DNA from: Candidatus Tumulicola sp.
Lineage (GTDB): Bacteria; Vulcanimicrobiota; Vulcanimicrobiia; Vulcanimicrobiales; Vulcanimicrobiaceae
Assembly (NCBI GenBank): GCA_036490475.1
Contig: DASXDT010000005.1
Span: 434,001-498,000 of the forward strand
Reading direction: 5' to 3'
Length of the DNA stretch: 64,000 nt
The notes below the pieces were generated by a model. The model was not told where the DNA came from, did not search any database, and was given only the letters and a program-made list of their open reading frames with translations. Below, piece after piece: positions 19,078 to 26,799 of the stretch (the first letter of the stretch is position 1; each line of letters begins with the position of its first letter). The translations under genes were made by a program, and so were the position numbers.

Positions 19078-20681
19078 AACGAGCGATCGCGCTTCTGCTG
19101 ATCTGCCTGGGGCTCGCGGCGTGCTCGCGCCACGATTCGCATTACACGCGCGCAGAGCTCGTCATCGCGCAACAGCACGAGCCGATGTCGCTCAACCCCG
19201 CACTCGAAAACGGCACGTCGTCGATGGAACTCGGTCTGCTGATTTTCCAATATTTGGTAAAGTTCGACGACCACTCTCGGATGATCGGCGATGCGGCCAT
19301 CGAACCGCCGACGCTTCGCAACGGCGGCATTAGCCGCGACGGATTGACCATCACGTACCACCTCCGTCCCGGACTGCGATTTTCCGACGGCAAGCCGCTC
19401 ACCGCGGACGATTGCGTTTGGTCGATTCATGCCATCCAAAATCCCGCCAACAACGCTCAGTCGAGGTATGGATACGACCGCATAACCTCTGCCGAGGCGC
19501 CGAATCCCACCACGCTGGTTCTCCACTTGCGATCGCCCTTCGCGCCGCTGACCACCTTGGTTCTCGCGCCGCAAGGCTTTCCAATTTTACCGCGCCACGT
19601 GTTACAGAACGAAGCCAACTTCAATCACGACACGTTTTCGCTTACGCCGATCGGCTCGGGCCCGTACGTCGTGATGCGATGGCTTCACGGCGACCGTTTG
19701 GAACTTCGCTCGAATCCGTTCTATTGGCAGGGCAAGCCGCGCATCGATCGCATCACGCTGCGCTTCGTAGCCGACGCCAATACGGCCATTAGCCTGCTGC
19801 AGACCGGCGAAATCGACGGCTATTTCGACGACCAGGACCTCGGTAATTTCCCACAGTTGCAGCAGCTCCCGCACACGTACATCTCGAGCTATCCGATTAA
19901 CGGCGTCGGTGCGATCATCTTTAATACCGCCGATCCGGCAACCGCCGACCCGCGCGTGCGGCACGCCTTAGCGGAAGCGCTCGACATCCCATCTCTGGTG
20001 TCAAAAACCTACCGCGGCGCGTATTCCAGCCGCGATGCCGCTCGAGGGTTGTTCATGTGGGCCTACGACCCGCATGCCTATCCCAACGTACCATACGACC
20101 CGAGCGATGCATCCAAACTGCTGGACGCCGCCGGCTGGCGCACCGGCCCGTCGGGTGTGCGCGGGAAAGACGGTCATCCACTCGACATTCAGTTGATTAT
20201 CCAAGCGCAAACGCCCGGCGATCAAATCATCGGCAATACGGTCGCGGCGGAAGAGCGCGCCATCGGCGTGCGGGTGTCGATCAAACAGTTCAACGTGACG
20301 CAGTTCGTCGCTCCGGCGGGTATGGGAGGACCGGTATACGGCGGTCATTTTCAAATGGCGCTCTACCCCTTCTTGAACGGTGACGATCCGGACACGACCG
20401 ACCAGTTCGCGTGCGACCACGTGCCGCCCAACGGCTACAACAAATCCCGGATCTGCGATCCCGCAATCGACGCGCTGCTCTCCGCCGGCCGCCGCACCTA
20501 CGACCAGACCGCCCGCAAGACGATCTATGCCGCGCTACAGCGAGCGCTATATCGCGAACTTCCAATCGCAATGCTGTATCAGCGGCGGCAAATCGGCGCG
20601 TTTACCGATCGATTGCACGGGCAGACGACGTCGTTTTCCGGAGCGTTTTGGAACGTCGGGCATTGGACGCTGTCGCAGTGA
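19074..20681 (+). CDS. family 5 peptide-binding lipoprotein (ABC transporter solute-binding)
   Basis: This 535-residue extracytoplasmic solute-binding protein is of the DppA/OppA type (SBP_bac_5). The N-terminus is a lipoprotein signal ending LGLAAC. It continues with ELVIAQQHEPMSLNPAL, LRPGLRFSDGKPLTADD and the family pattern FSLTPIGSGPYVV. Such proteins capture oligopeptides or related solutes for an ABC importer. No permease or ATPase gene lies in the window, so it would depend on a transporter encoded elsewhere. The GTG start overlaps the previous stop (GTGA), and the stop overlaps the asparaginase start the same way, so the four genes 16049-22147 form one tightly coupled unit. Confidence 0.9.
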   Translation: MKRAIALLLICLGLAACSRHDSHYTRAELVIAQQHEPMSLNPALENGTSSMELGLLIFQYLVKFDDHSRMIGDAAIEPPTLRNGGISRDGLTITYHLRPGLRFSDGKPLTADDCVWSIHAIQNPANNAQSRYGYDRITSAEAPNPTTLVLHLRSPFAPLTTLVLAPQGFPILPRHVLQNEANFNHDTFSLTPIGSGPYVVMRWLHGDRLELRSNPFYWQGKPRIDRITLRFVADANTAISLLQTGEIDGYFDDQDLGNFPQLQQLPHTYISSYPINGVGAIIFNTADPATADPRVRHALAEALDIPSLVSKTYRGAYSSRDAARGLFMWAYDPHAYPNVPYDPSDASKLLDAAGWRTGPSGVRGKDGHPLDIQLIIQAQTPGDQIIGNTVAAEERAIGVRVSIKQFNVTQFVAPAGMGGPVYGGHFQMALYPFLNGDDPDTTDQFACDHVPPNGYNKSRICDPAIDALLSAGRRTYDQTARKTIYAALQRALYRELPIAMLYQRRQIGAFTDRLHGQTTSFSGAFWNVGHWTLSQ

Positions 20682-22147
20682 CGGTTCTTCTCGACGGTGC
20701 GCCGGCAATCGCCGTAGTGCGTGGTGACGGCATCGAATCGGTCCATCGCGTCGCTTCGTGCGTTGCCGACGATGAGGGCCACATTCTCGACGCCGTCGGA
20801 GCGGTGGACGTCCCGGTTTTCCTGCGCTCGTCCGCCAAGCCGTTCATCGCCGCGGCGATCGTGCGCGCCGGCGTGGCCCAGCAATTCGGCCTCGATCAAC
20901 GTGAGATCGCGATCGTCGCCGGTTCGCATAACGGCGAGCCGTTCCACATCGACGCCGTTCGCTCCATGCTCCACAAGATGAACCTGCCGGAAACGGCATT
21001 GCAGTGCGGCCCGCATCTTCCCTACGACGAAGCGTCGGCGCACGCGTTGTTACGCTCGGGCGCGTCTCCGACCGCCATTCACAACAATTGTTCGGGCAAA
21101 CACGCCGGCATTCTCGGGCTGTGTCTAGCGATGCAAACGCCGATCGAAACGTATTTGGAGCGCGATCATCCCGCCCAACGCGCGATCTTGTCGTTCTGCG
21201 CGCGCATATGCGGCATCGACACGTCTGCGATGACGATGGGCGTCGATGGTTGCGGAATCCCGGTTTTTGCGGTACCGCTCACGGTTGCCGCCACCGCCTT
21301 TGCGCGCCTCGCCACGCTACAACGCATCGATCCGCAAGACGCGCAAGCGCTGAAAACCGTGCGCGACGCAATGATGGCGCATCCCGAATACGTCGGAGGA
21401 ACCGCCGAATTCGATACCGACCTGATGCGCGTTGCAAAGGGCGACGTGACGGCGAAGTCCGGCGCGGAAGGCGTGCACGGTTTGGCCGCATTGCGCGCGC
21501 GCGTCGGAGCGGTGCTAAAAGTTGTCGACGGCAACGGGCGAGCGGTGCCGGCCGCGACGATGGCACTGCTACGGCGAACGCAGATTGCAGGCGATGCACC
21601 CCTACGGGCGTTGCAATCGTTTGCGGAGCCCGAGTTGCGCAACCGCGCCGGACGTATCGTCGGCGCGCTGCGTTCGCTGCCCGAACGCGAGCCGGCGGCC
21701 TACGAACTGCTCGAACGTCAAGCGCGTGCGCTGCTCGAAGGCGAGCGCGACATCGTCGCCAATGCGGCCAATATTGCCGCGTTCGTGTACGACGAACTTC
21801 CGGATATCAATTGGGCGGGCTTTTACTTCATGCACGACGACGGCACGCTGGTGCTCGGGCCGTTCGGCGGAAAGCCTGCGTGTTCGCGGCTAGCGGCGGG
21901 ACGCGGCGTCTGTGGAGCGGCGGCCTCCCAACGTCGCACGTTGGTCGTCGACGATGTGCGCGCGTTCTCCGATCACATCGCGTGCGACTCGGCGTCGCGT
22001 TCCGAAATCGTCGTGCCCTTCTACGATGGCGACCGCGTCGGCGGAGTACTCGACATCGATAGCCCGTCGGTCGGCCGTTTTAGTGAAGCCGACCGGCAAG
22101 GCATCGAAGCGCTGGCGCGAGTGTTTTCCGAAGCCGCTTACGGCTGA
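20678..22147 (+). CDS. asparaginase (PF06089 type) fused to free-methionine-(R)-sulfoxide reductase
   Basis: This 489-residue protein has two enzymes in one chain. Residues 1 to about 330 match the Asparaginase_II (Rhizobium-type) family: an SSAKPFIAAAI segment near the N-terminus and NNCSGKHAGILG at about 136-147. This domain would hydrolyse L-asparagine to aspartate and ammonia. From about residue 360 to the end is a GAF-fold fRMsr (YebR/MsrC-like): NWAGFYF, LVLGPFGGKPAC, GVCG, HIACDSASRSEIVVPF, VLDIDSPSVGRF. All three functional cysteines are kept: Cys402, Cys412 and Cys436, with spacings of 10 and 24 as in the E. coli enzyme (84, 94, 118). The GTG start overlaps the solute-binding gene. 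No stop or frameshift separates the domains. I do not recall this fusion as described. Confidence 0.9.
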   Translation: MTVLLDGAPAIAVVRGDGIESVHRVASCVADDEGHILDAVGAVDVPVFLRSSAKPFIAAAIVRAGVAQQFGLDQREIAIVAGSHNGEPFHIDAVRSMLHKMNLPETALQCGPHLPYDEASAHALLRSGASPTAIHNNCSGKHAGILGLCLAMQTPIETYLERDHPAQRAILSFCARICGIDTSAMTMGVDGCGIPVFAVPLTVAATAFARLATLQRIDPQDAQALKTVRDAMMAHPEYVGGTAEFDTDLMRVAKGDVTAKSGAEGVHGLAALRARVGAVLKVVDGNGRAVPAATMALLRRTQIAGDAPLRALQSFAEPELRNRAGRIVGALRSLPEREPAAYELLERQARALLEGERDIVANAANIAAFVYDELPDINWAGFYFMHDDGTLVLGPFGGKPACSRLAAGRGVCGAAASQRRTLVVDDVRAFSDHIACDSASRSEIVVPFYDGDRVGGVLDIDSPSVGRFSEADRQGIEALARVFSEAAYG

Positions 22148-22782
22148 GGGGGAGGGGGACCGCCGTCGGGCGGCGCGCCGTTCGGCGGGGGGCCGTTCGG
22201 TGCAGCGCCGTCAGGCGGCGGAGCACCTTGCGGAGGACCACCCGGCCAGCCGTGCGGACCGCCGCCGCCGTGCATCATTCCCATTCCCGATTCGGGAGCG
22301 AGCGCCATCAGCAGGATGCTACCCGGGTCGTTCCGGCTGGGCCCGGGAGTGCGCATCGGTCGCGGTGAGCTCTGCGCGCCCGGCATTTGTTGTGCCATTT
22401 GCGACTGCATTTGTTGATGCAAAGCGAGGCTTTGTTGCTTGAACGAATCGCGCGCCGACAGGATTGCCTGGCGTTCGGACTGATTCAACACCCCGTCGAT
22501 TTGCGCGGCAGCTGCGCGCGGGTCGGGACTGGCCGAAACCGCCATCGTGCCGATAATTCCGGCGATGGCGTTGCGATGATCGGTCGATAACGCGGACAAT
22601 GCGTGCGAGCGGAACTGCCGCCGCAACTGCATCTCCTGTTGCATAAACGCACCGAAGCTACCGTGTTTCCAAGCATGCGAGGAGGTTCCGGACGGGGGCG
22701 GGCTCGGGGGAGTATCGGCTGCGGTAACGGCCACCGGTGCGATGGTAAGCGTCAGCGTCAGCGCCAGCAAGAGGTATCTCAT
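22138..22782 (-). CDS. secreted protein with Pro/Gly-rich C-terminal tail, function unknown
   Basis: This 214-residue protein is not assigned to a family. A signal peptide (about 1-22) precedes a mostly helical middle (about 40-130) rich in Gln, Arg and Ala, with QQEMQLRRQFRS and a run of Gln/Met (QQMQSQMAQQM). It ends in a low-complexity tail of about 55 residues made of repeated PPPNGAPP-like units. The helical part followed by Q-rich turns is loosely like small periplasmic LTxxQ/Spy-type proteins, but that is a weak impression. It overlaps the end of the asparaginase fusion gene by 10 bases on the opposite strand. Confidence 0.6.
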   Translation of the reverse strand: MRYLLLALTLTLTIAPVAVTAADTPPSPPPSGTSSHAWKHGSFGAFMQQEMQLRRQFRSHALSALSTDHRNAIAGIIGTMAVSASPDPRAAAAQIDGVLNQSERQAILSARDSFKQQSLALHQQMQSQMAQQMPGAQSSPRPMRTPGPSRNDPGSILLMALAPESGMGMMHGGGGPHGWPGGPPQGAPPPDGAAPNGPPPNGAPPDGGPPPPQP

Positions 22783-22827
22783 GGGCGCATTGTAGGATGC
22801 CGCGCCGTAATCTTGCCTGAGAAACGT

Positions 22828-23772
22828 TCAACCGTTGCGAATCGTGTTAAGGCGCTCCCGTCCATGCGGCGCGGCGAAATCGAGCAGCGGCCCGATCGGC
22901 ACGATGCGCGTCGGGTTGATCTGCTCGTGCGTCGCATAGTAGTGCCGTTTGATGTGGTCGAGGTTAACGGTTTCGGCGACGCCGTCGATTTGGTACAAAT
23001 CGCGCACGTAGCCGCTGAGATTTGGAAAGTCGACGATCCGTCGCAAATTGCATTTGAAATGGCCGAAATATACCGCATCGAATCGCACCAGCGTTACGAA
23101 AAAGCGCCAGTCGCATTCGAGCGGTTGGTCGCCCAGCAAATACCGGCGTTCGGCCAAGCGGGCATCCATGGCATCGAGCGTTTCGAACACGCGATATGCC
23201 GCGCGTTCGTACGCGCGTTGCGAAGTCGCGAAGCCCGCCCGGTAAACGCCGTTGTTCACCGTCGCGTACAGCACGTCGTTCAAGCGGTCGATCTCGTCGC
23301 GCATCGATGCGGGATACAGATTCAATCCAGAGTCGCCAAATGCGTCGAACTCCGTCTCGAACATGCGCATGATGTCGTCGTCCGAGTTGCTGACGATTCG
23401 GTGCGTCTTCGTGTCCCACAAGACCGGCACGGTCACGCGGCCCGCGTACGACGGATCGCTCGAGGTGTACGCTTGGCTCAAGAAGTGCCATTCGTTGACC
23501 GGATCCGGTTCGAAGAAGCGCCACCCACGTTCGTCGCGAATCGGATCCACAATCGTCATGCCAATCACATCTTCGAGCCGCTTCAACGTTCGAACGATGA
23601 TCGTCCGGTGTGCCCACGGGCACGCCAACGACACGTATAGATGGTACCTTCCGGATTCTGCCGGGAATTCGGAGGCCGGATCGGCGCGGACCCAGCCTCG
23701 GAACGCATCGTCTTGACGCTGAAACTCCCCCGAATTGCCTTGCTCGTCGGGAAACTGCGCGGAAACCGTCAT
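22828..23772 (-). CDS. glutathionyl-hydroquinone reductase (GST Xi class)
   Basis: This 314-residue protein belongs to the ECM4/YqjG/PcpF group, which reduces glutathionyl-hydroquinones using a cysteine nucleophile. The hallmark CPWAH motif begins at Cys51 in LYVSLACPWAHRT. Downstream family segments are VPVLWDTKTHRIVSNSDDDI (shown in part), the N-terminal GWVRADPASEFPAESGRYHLY region, and an alpha-helical GST domain with YLLGDQPLECDWRFF and VRFDAVYFGHFKCN. Length is typical for the class. The ATG at 23772 is used, with GGAG only 3 bases upstream, so the exact start is uncertain. In bacteria without glutathione such enzymes may use another thiol. Confidence 0.9.
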   Translation of the reverse strand: MTVSAQFPDEQGNSGEFQRQDDAFRGWVRADPASEFPAESGRYHLYVSLACPWAHRTIIVRTLKRLEDVIGMTIVDPIRDERGWRFFEPDPVNEWHFLSQAYTSSDPSYAGRVTVPVLWDTKTHRIVSNSDDDIMRMFETEFDAFGDSGLNLYPASMRDEIDRLNDVLYATVNNGVYRAGFATSQRAYERAAYRVFETLDAMDARLAERRYLLGDQPLECDWRFFVTLVRFDAVYFGHFKCNLRRIVDFPNLSGYVRDLYQIDGVAETVNLDHIKRHYYATHEQINPTRIVPIGPLLDFAAPHGRERLNTIRNG

Positions 23773-23799
23773 AGTCTCCGTAACCGCGTCGGGTTGCTG

Positions 23800-24177
23800 A
23801 TGGTCGCAGCCTGTCTGGCAGCCTGCGCGCGTCACACCGTGGCTGCCGTAACGACACCCTCCGTCGACGTAGTCCTCGGCGTGCCCGTGTATCCCGGCGC
23901 CCAAGCCGACGCCGGCGGAAGCTTCACGACTAAGGAGGGCCGGTCGGTCGCCGCATTTCAGACGACGGATGCGTACGACCGAGTCGTTGCGTTCTACCGC
24001 AAACGCCTGCCGACCGGATCGCAAACGATGTCGGCCGCTACCGGCGACGGCAAGGCCGCGGAGTTCGAATACGCGCGCGGCAACTGGCACATCACCATCG
24101 AGGTCGCGTCGTCCAAGCCGGCCGAAACCGACGTGCTGATTAAGCGGTCCCGGACGCCTCGCCGGGCTGGAACTTGA
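23800..24177 (+). CDS. small lipoprotein, function unknown
   Basis: This protein has about 125 residues, beginning MVAACLAACARH, so a lipobox cysteine is reached almost at once. The hydrophobic stretch is short and lacks the usual positive charges. A start further upstream, for example TTG at 23794 or an in-frame non-ATG start, is therefore likely. The mature part has a pattern VPVYPGAQADAGG, then AYDRVVAFYRKRLP and a C-terminal beta-rich end. It is not recognised. Its 3' end overlaps msrB on the opposite strand by 38 bases, and it diverges from the GST-like gene. Confidence 0.5.
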   Translation: MVAACLAACARHTVAAVTTPSVDVVLGVPVYPGAQADAGGSFTTKEGRSVAAFQTTDAYDRVVAFYRKRLPTGSQTMSAATGDGKAAEFEYARGNWHITIEVASSKPAETDVLIKRSRTPRRAGT

Positions 24178-24544
24178 GCGATAACGAGTTGATGCAATAG
24201 CGGGTTCCACGCGGTCCCGGACCATCGTCGAACACATGCCCAAGATGCGAATCGCAGGCTTTACAGCGGACTTCGGTGCGGTGCATTCCGTGGCTGTCGT
24301 CGTTGAGCAGCCGAACGTTCTCGAGTTCTCCGGGATGCGTGAAACTGGGCCATCCGCAATGCGACTCGAACTTCGAATCCGACTTGAATAACGCCTGACC
24401 GCAGGCGCCGCACATGTAGGTTCCCTCGTCGTTGACGCGCAGAAGACTGCCGCTATTGGGCGCCTCGGTGCCGCCCTCGCGGAGAACGTGATAACGCTCG
24501 GGTCCGAGCTCTTCGCGCCACTGCTGTTCGGTTTTTTCAATCAT
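24140..24544 (-). CDS. msrB: peptide-methionine (R)-S-oxide reductase
   Basis: This 134-residue MsrB repairs methionine-R-sulfoxide in proteins. It has the two zinc-binding CxxC pairs (MCGACG and CKACDS), the segment SHCGWPSFTHP, and the catalytic RYCINSLSL near the C-terminus with cysteine rather than selenocysteine. The ATG at 24544 gives the standard MIEKTEQQWREEL beginning; longer in-frame versions would add an unrelated tail. A second sulfoxide reductase activity, for free methionine sulfoxide, is encoded 2 kb away in the asparaginase fusion, so this neighbourhood is rich in methionine-oxidation repair. MsrA is not in the window. Confidence 0.95.
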   Translation of the reverse strand: MIEKTEQQWREELGPERYHVLREGGTEAPNSGSLLRVNDEGTYMCGACGQALFKSDSKFESHCGWPSFTHPGELENVRLLNDDSHGMHRTEVRCKACDSHLGHVFDDGPGPRGTRYCINSLSLKFQPGEASGTA

Positions 24545-24650
24545 ACACTGCTTAAACCGCGAGGGGCGCGCTTCGGGATGCACGCCAGGCCGTGCCGGAT
24601 GGCACCTCGGCGGCACTTCCGGTTGCATGGCCGAGAGCAGGCAGGCCCAA

Positions 24651-24678
24651 AGAGATAGCCCATGAGAGATAGCCCATG
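24651..24678 (+). repeat. 14-bp tandem repeat at a start codon
   Basis: The 14-base unit AGAGATAGCCCATG occurs twice head to tail at 24651-24664 and 24665-24678. The second copy supplies the ATG of the first of the three tandem lipoprotein genes. The two ATGs are in different frames. No strong ribosome site is visible in the copies. Confidence 0.7.
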
Positions 24679-25725
24679 TATGTAGCGCGATCGGCACAAC
24701 AGGTTTTGAGCATCGCGGCCGCGGCCGCGCTTCTGGCGGGTTGCAGCAACGGCGCAACCCCGCAACTCGCTCCGGGAGCGAATTCGGCGGACGGCGCGAC
24801 CGGCATCCTGCATAACGGCCGCGTTGTTTCAACCTCGATCCTCGACCCGAAGGTCGCGCTCCGCAAGAGCGATATCTCGAAGTCGCACCCTCTTCACGGA
24901 AAGATCGACGCCAGAACCAAGACGTTCTGGATCAGCGATGCCGGGGACGACGCCGTCCAGATCTTCACTTTTCCCTCCGGCACCTATCTCGGCTCAGCTC
25001 CGCAGCCGCCGGAAGGTTTCTCGGAACCGCAAGGCATGTGCTCGGACAAGAACGGCAACGTGTTCGTTGCCAACACGGTAAACAGCACGATCGACGAGTA
25101 CGCCGCCAACGGTACGTTCGCGAAAGCACCGTCGGACCCGGGTGAGTACCCCGCCGGCTGCGCAGTCGATCCCTCGTCCGGTACGCTCGCCGTTTCGAAC
25201 CTCATCAGCACCAGCGACAACGCCGGCGGCATCAGCCTGTACAAAAACGCCTCGGGTAGCCCTCAGCAGTTAATCGATCCGAACATGTTCGAAGTAGTCT
25301 CCATCGCCTATTACGGCAAAACTGGAAAACTCTATTACAGCGGCTCCTCGAACAACTCGTTCCACGCAATTATCGACTCATACATAAATGGTAAGTTCAA
25401 AGTCTTCATAGGAAACACAACATCGATCGCCCACGGCAACGTCGCCTGGGCGAGCGCGACCAAGAGCCTGCTCATCGGCGGCCAGGACACGTCCTACCTG
25501 CAGGTTAGAGCTAACCGCAAAGTAATCGGCAAAACAAAGCTTTCGTGTAAGTCTGGCTACTGCGACGTCGTGCAATTGACGGTGCAGGGCAAGTATATCG
25601 TCGCTCCTGACGCTGAGTCGCTCGATGCAGCGGTGTACCCGTACCCGGCCGGCGGCGCCCCCCTCGTTACCGTCACCGGTTTTGGCCAGCCGATCGGCTC
25701 GGCCGTCAGCTCGGTCGAGAACTAA
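24676..25725 (+). CDS. tandem lipoprotein paralogue 1, beta-propeller-like
   Basis: This 349-residue lipoprotein is the first of three adjacent paralogues. The signal peptide ends in LLAGC (lipobox). The mature region has repeated blade-like motifs of the NHL/SMP-30 type: KTFWISDAGDDAVQIFTFPSG, QGMCSDKNGNVFVANT, STIDEYAANGTF, GCAVDPSSGTLAVSN, GKLYYSG. No catalytic residues can be singled out. It would sit on a membrane surface, facing the periplasm or outside. The next paralogue starts 3 bases after the stop. Its function is unknown; a binding or sensing propeller is plausible. Confidence 0.8.
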   Translation: MYVARSAQQVLSIAAAAALLAGCSNGATPQLAPGANSADGATGILHNGRVVSTSILDPKVALRKSDISKSHPLHGKIDARTKTFWISDAGDDAVQIFTFPSGTYLGSAPQPPEGFSEPQGMCSDKNGNVFVANTVNSTIDEYAANGTFAKAPSDPGEYPAGCAVDPSSGTLAVSNLISTSDNAGGISLYKNASGSPQQLIDPNMFEVVSIAYYGKTGKLYYSGSSNNSFHAIIDSYINGKFKVFIGNTTSIAHGNVAWASATKSLLIGGQDTSYLQVRANRKVIGKTKLSCKSGYCDVVQLTVQGKYIVAPDAESLDAAVYPYPAGGAPLVTVTGFGQPIGSAVSSVEN

Positions 25726-25728
25726 CAC

Positions 25729-26796
25729 ATGGATTCACAATCGGCAAAGCACGTTCTGAGCATCGCGGCGGCGGCCGCACTTCTTGCAGGTTGCAGCAGC
25801 GGCGCAACTTCGCAACTCGCTCCGCGTGCTAATTCAGCGGTTGGCGCGACCGGGGTTATGCATAACGGCCACGTCCTTACGACCTCGATCCTCGACCCGA
25901 AGGTCGCGATCCGTAAGAGCGACCTCTCGAAGTCGCACCCTCTTCACGGAAAGATCGACGCCAGAACCAAGACGTTCTGGATCAGCGATGCCGGGGACAA
26001 CGTAGTTCAGGTGTACTCCTATCCCTCCGGCACCTATCTCGGCTCAGCTCCGCAGCCGCCGGAAGGTTTCGCGGAACCGCAAGGCATGTGCTCGGAGAAA
26101 AACGGCAACGTGTTCGTTGCCAACACGGAAAACAGCACGATCGACGAGTACGCTGGAAACGGCACGTTCATGCAAGCACTGTCGGACCCGGGTGAGTACC
26201 CGGCCGGCTGCGCAGTCGATCCCTCGTCCGGTACGCTCGCCGTTTCGAACATCATCAGCACCAGCGACAACGCCGGCGGTATCAGCCTGTACAAAAACGC
26301 TTCGGGTAAACCGCAGCAGCTGACCGATCCGAACATGTTCGAAGTGTTCTTCATCGCCTATTACGGTAGCACGGGAAAGCTTTACTACAGCGGCTTCAAT
26401 AACTCGTTTTTTCCGGAGATTAGCTCGTACGTGAAGGGTAACTTCAAGCCGTTCATACTGGAGGGCTACACGCTTGGCTTCGCGGGAGCGGTCGCGTGGG
26501 CATACAAGACGAAGAGCCTGTTGATCGGCGACCAGGACGCGCCGAACGGCCCGGCCTTCTTGCAGGTGAGGGCCAACGGCAAAGTGATCGGCATCACCCG
26601 ACTGTCGTGCTCCTCGGGCTACTGCGACGTCGTACAACCGACGGTGAACGGTAAGTACCTCATCGCTCCGGATGCCGAATCGGTCGTCGCCAGTGTCTTT
26701 CCGTACCCCGCCGGGGGCGACGCTCTCGTTACCGTCACCGGCTTTGGCCAGCCGATTGGTTCGGCGGTAAGCTCCGTCTTAAGAGTAGAAAATTGA
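25729..26796 (+). CDS. tandem lipoprotein paralogue 2, beta-propeller-like
   Basis: This 355-residue lipoprotein is very close to paralogue 1 over residues 45-190, where most differences are single residues (KTFWISDAGDNVVQVYSYPSG, GMCSEKNGNVFVANTENSTID). It diverges more in the last third, where the blade around SSYVKGNFKPFI differs. The lipobox is LLAGC. The C-terminus keeps the shared GFGQPIGSAVSSV ending, with a short insertion (LR) before the final residues. The 3-base spacing on both sides indicates a single transcript for all three copies. Confidence 0.8.
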   Translation: MDSQSAKHVLSIAAAAALLAGCSSGATSQLAPRANSAVGATGVMHNGHVLTTSILDPKVAIRKSDLSKSHPLHGKIDARTKTFWISDAGDNVVQVYSYPSGTYLGSAPQPPEGFAEPQGMCSEKNGNVFVANTENSTIDEYAGNGTFMQALSDPGEYPAGCAVDPSSGTLAVSNIISTSDNAGGISLYKNASGKPQQLTDPNMFEVFFIAYYGSTGKLYYSGFNNSFFPEISSYVKGNFKPFILEGYTLGFAGAVAWAYKTKSLLIGDQDAPNGPAFLQVRANGKVIGITRLSCSSGYCDVVQPTVNGKYLIAPDAESVVASVFPYPAGGDALVTVTGFGQPIGSAVSSVLRVEN

Positions 26797-26799
26797 CAT

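Noticed and set aside
22138-22230. DNA-level tandem repeat in the Pro-rich tail as a CRISPR or satellite
   Set aside because: The repeats are short, imperfect and encode a PPPNGAPP-like low-complexity tail. There are no evenly sized spacers.
24552-24866. Extra coding region upstream of msrB on the minus strand
   Set aside because: The frames are antisense to the first tandem lipoprotein or extend MsrB with non-family sequence. The 131-base gap at 24545-24675 shows no gene.
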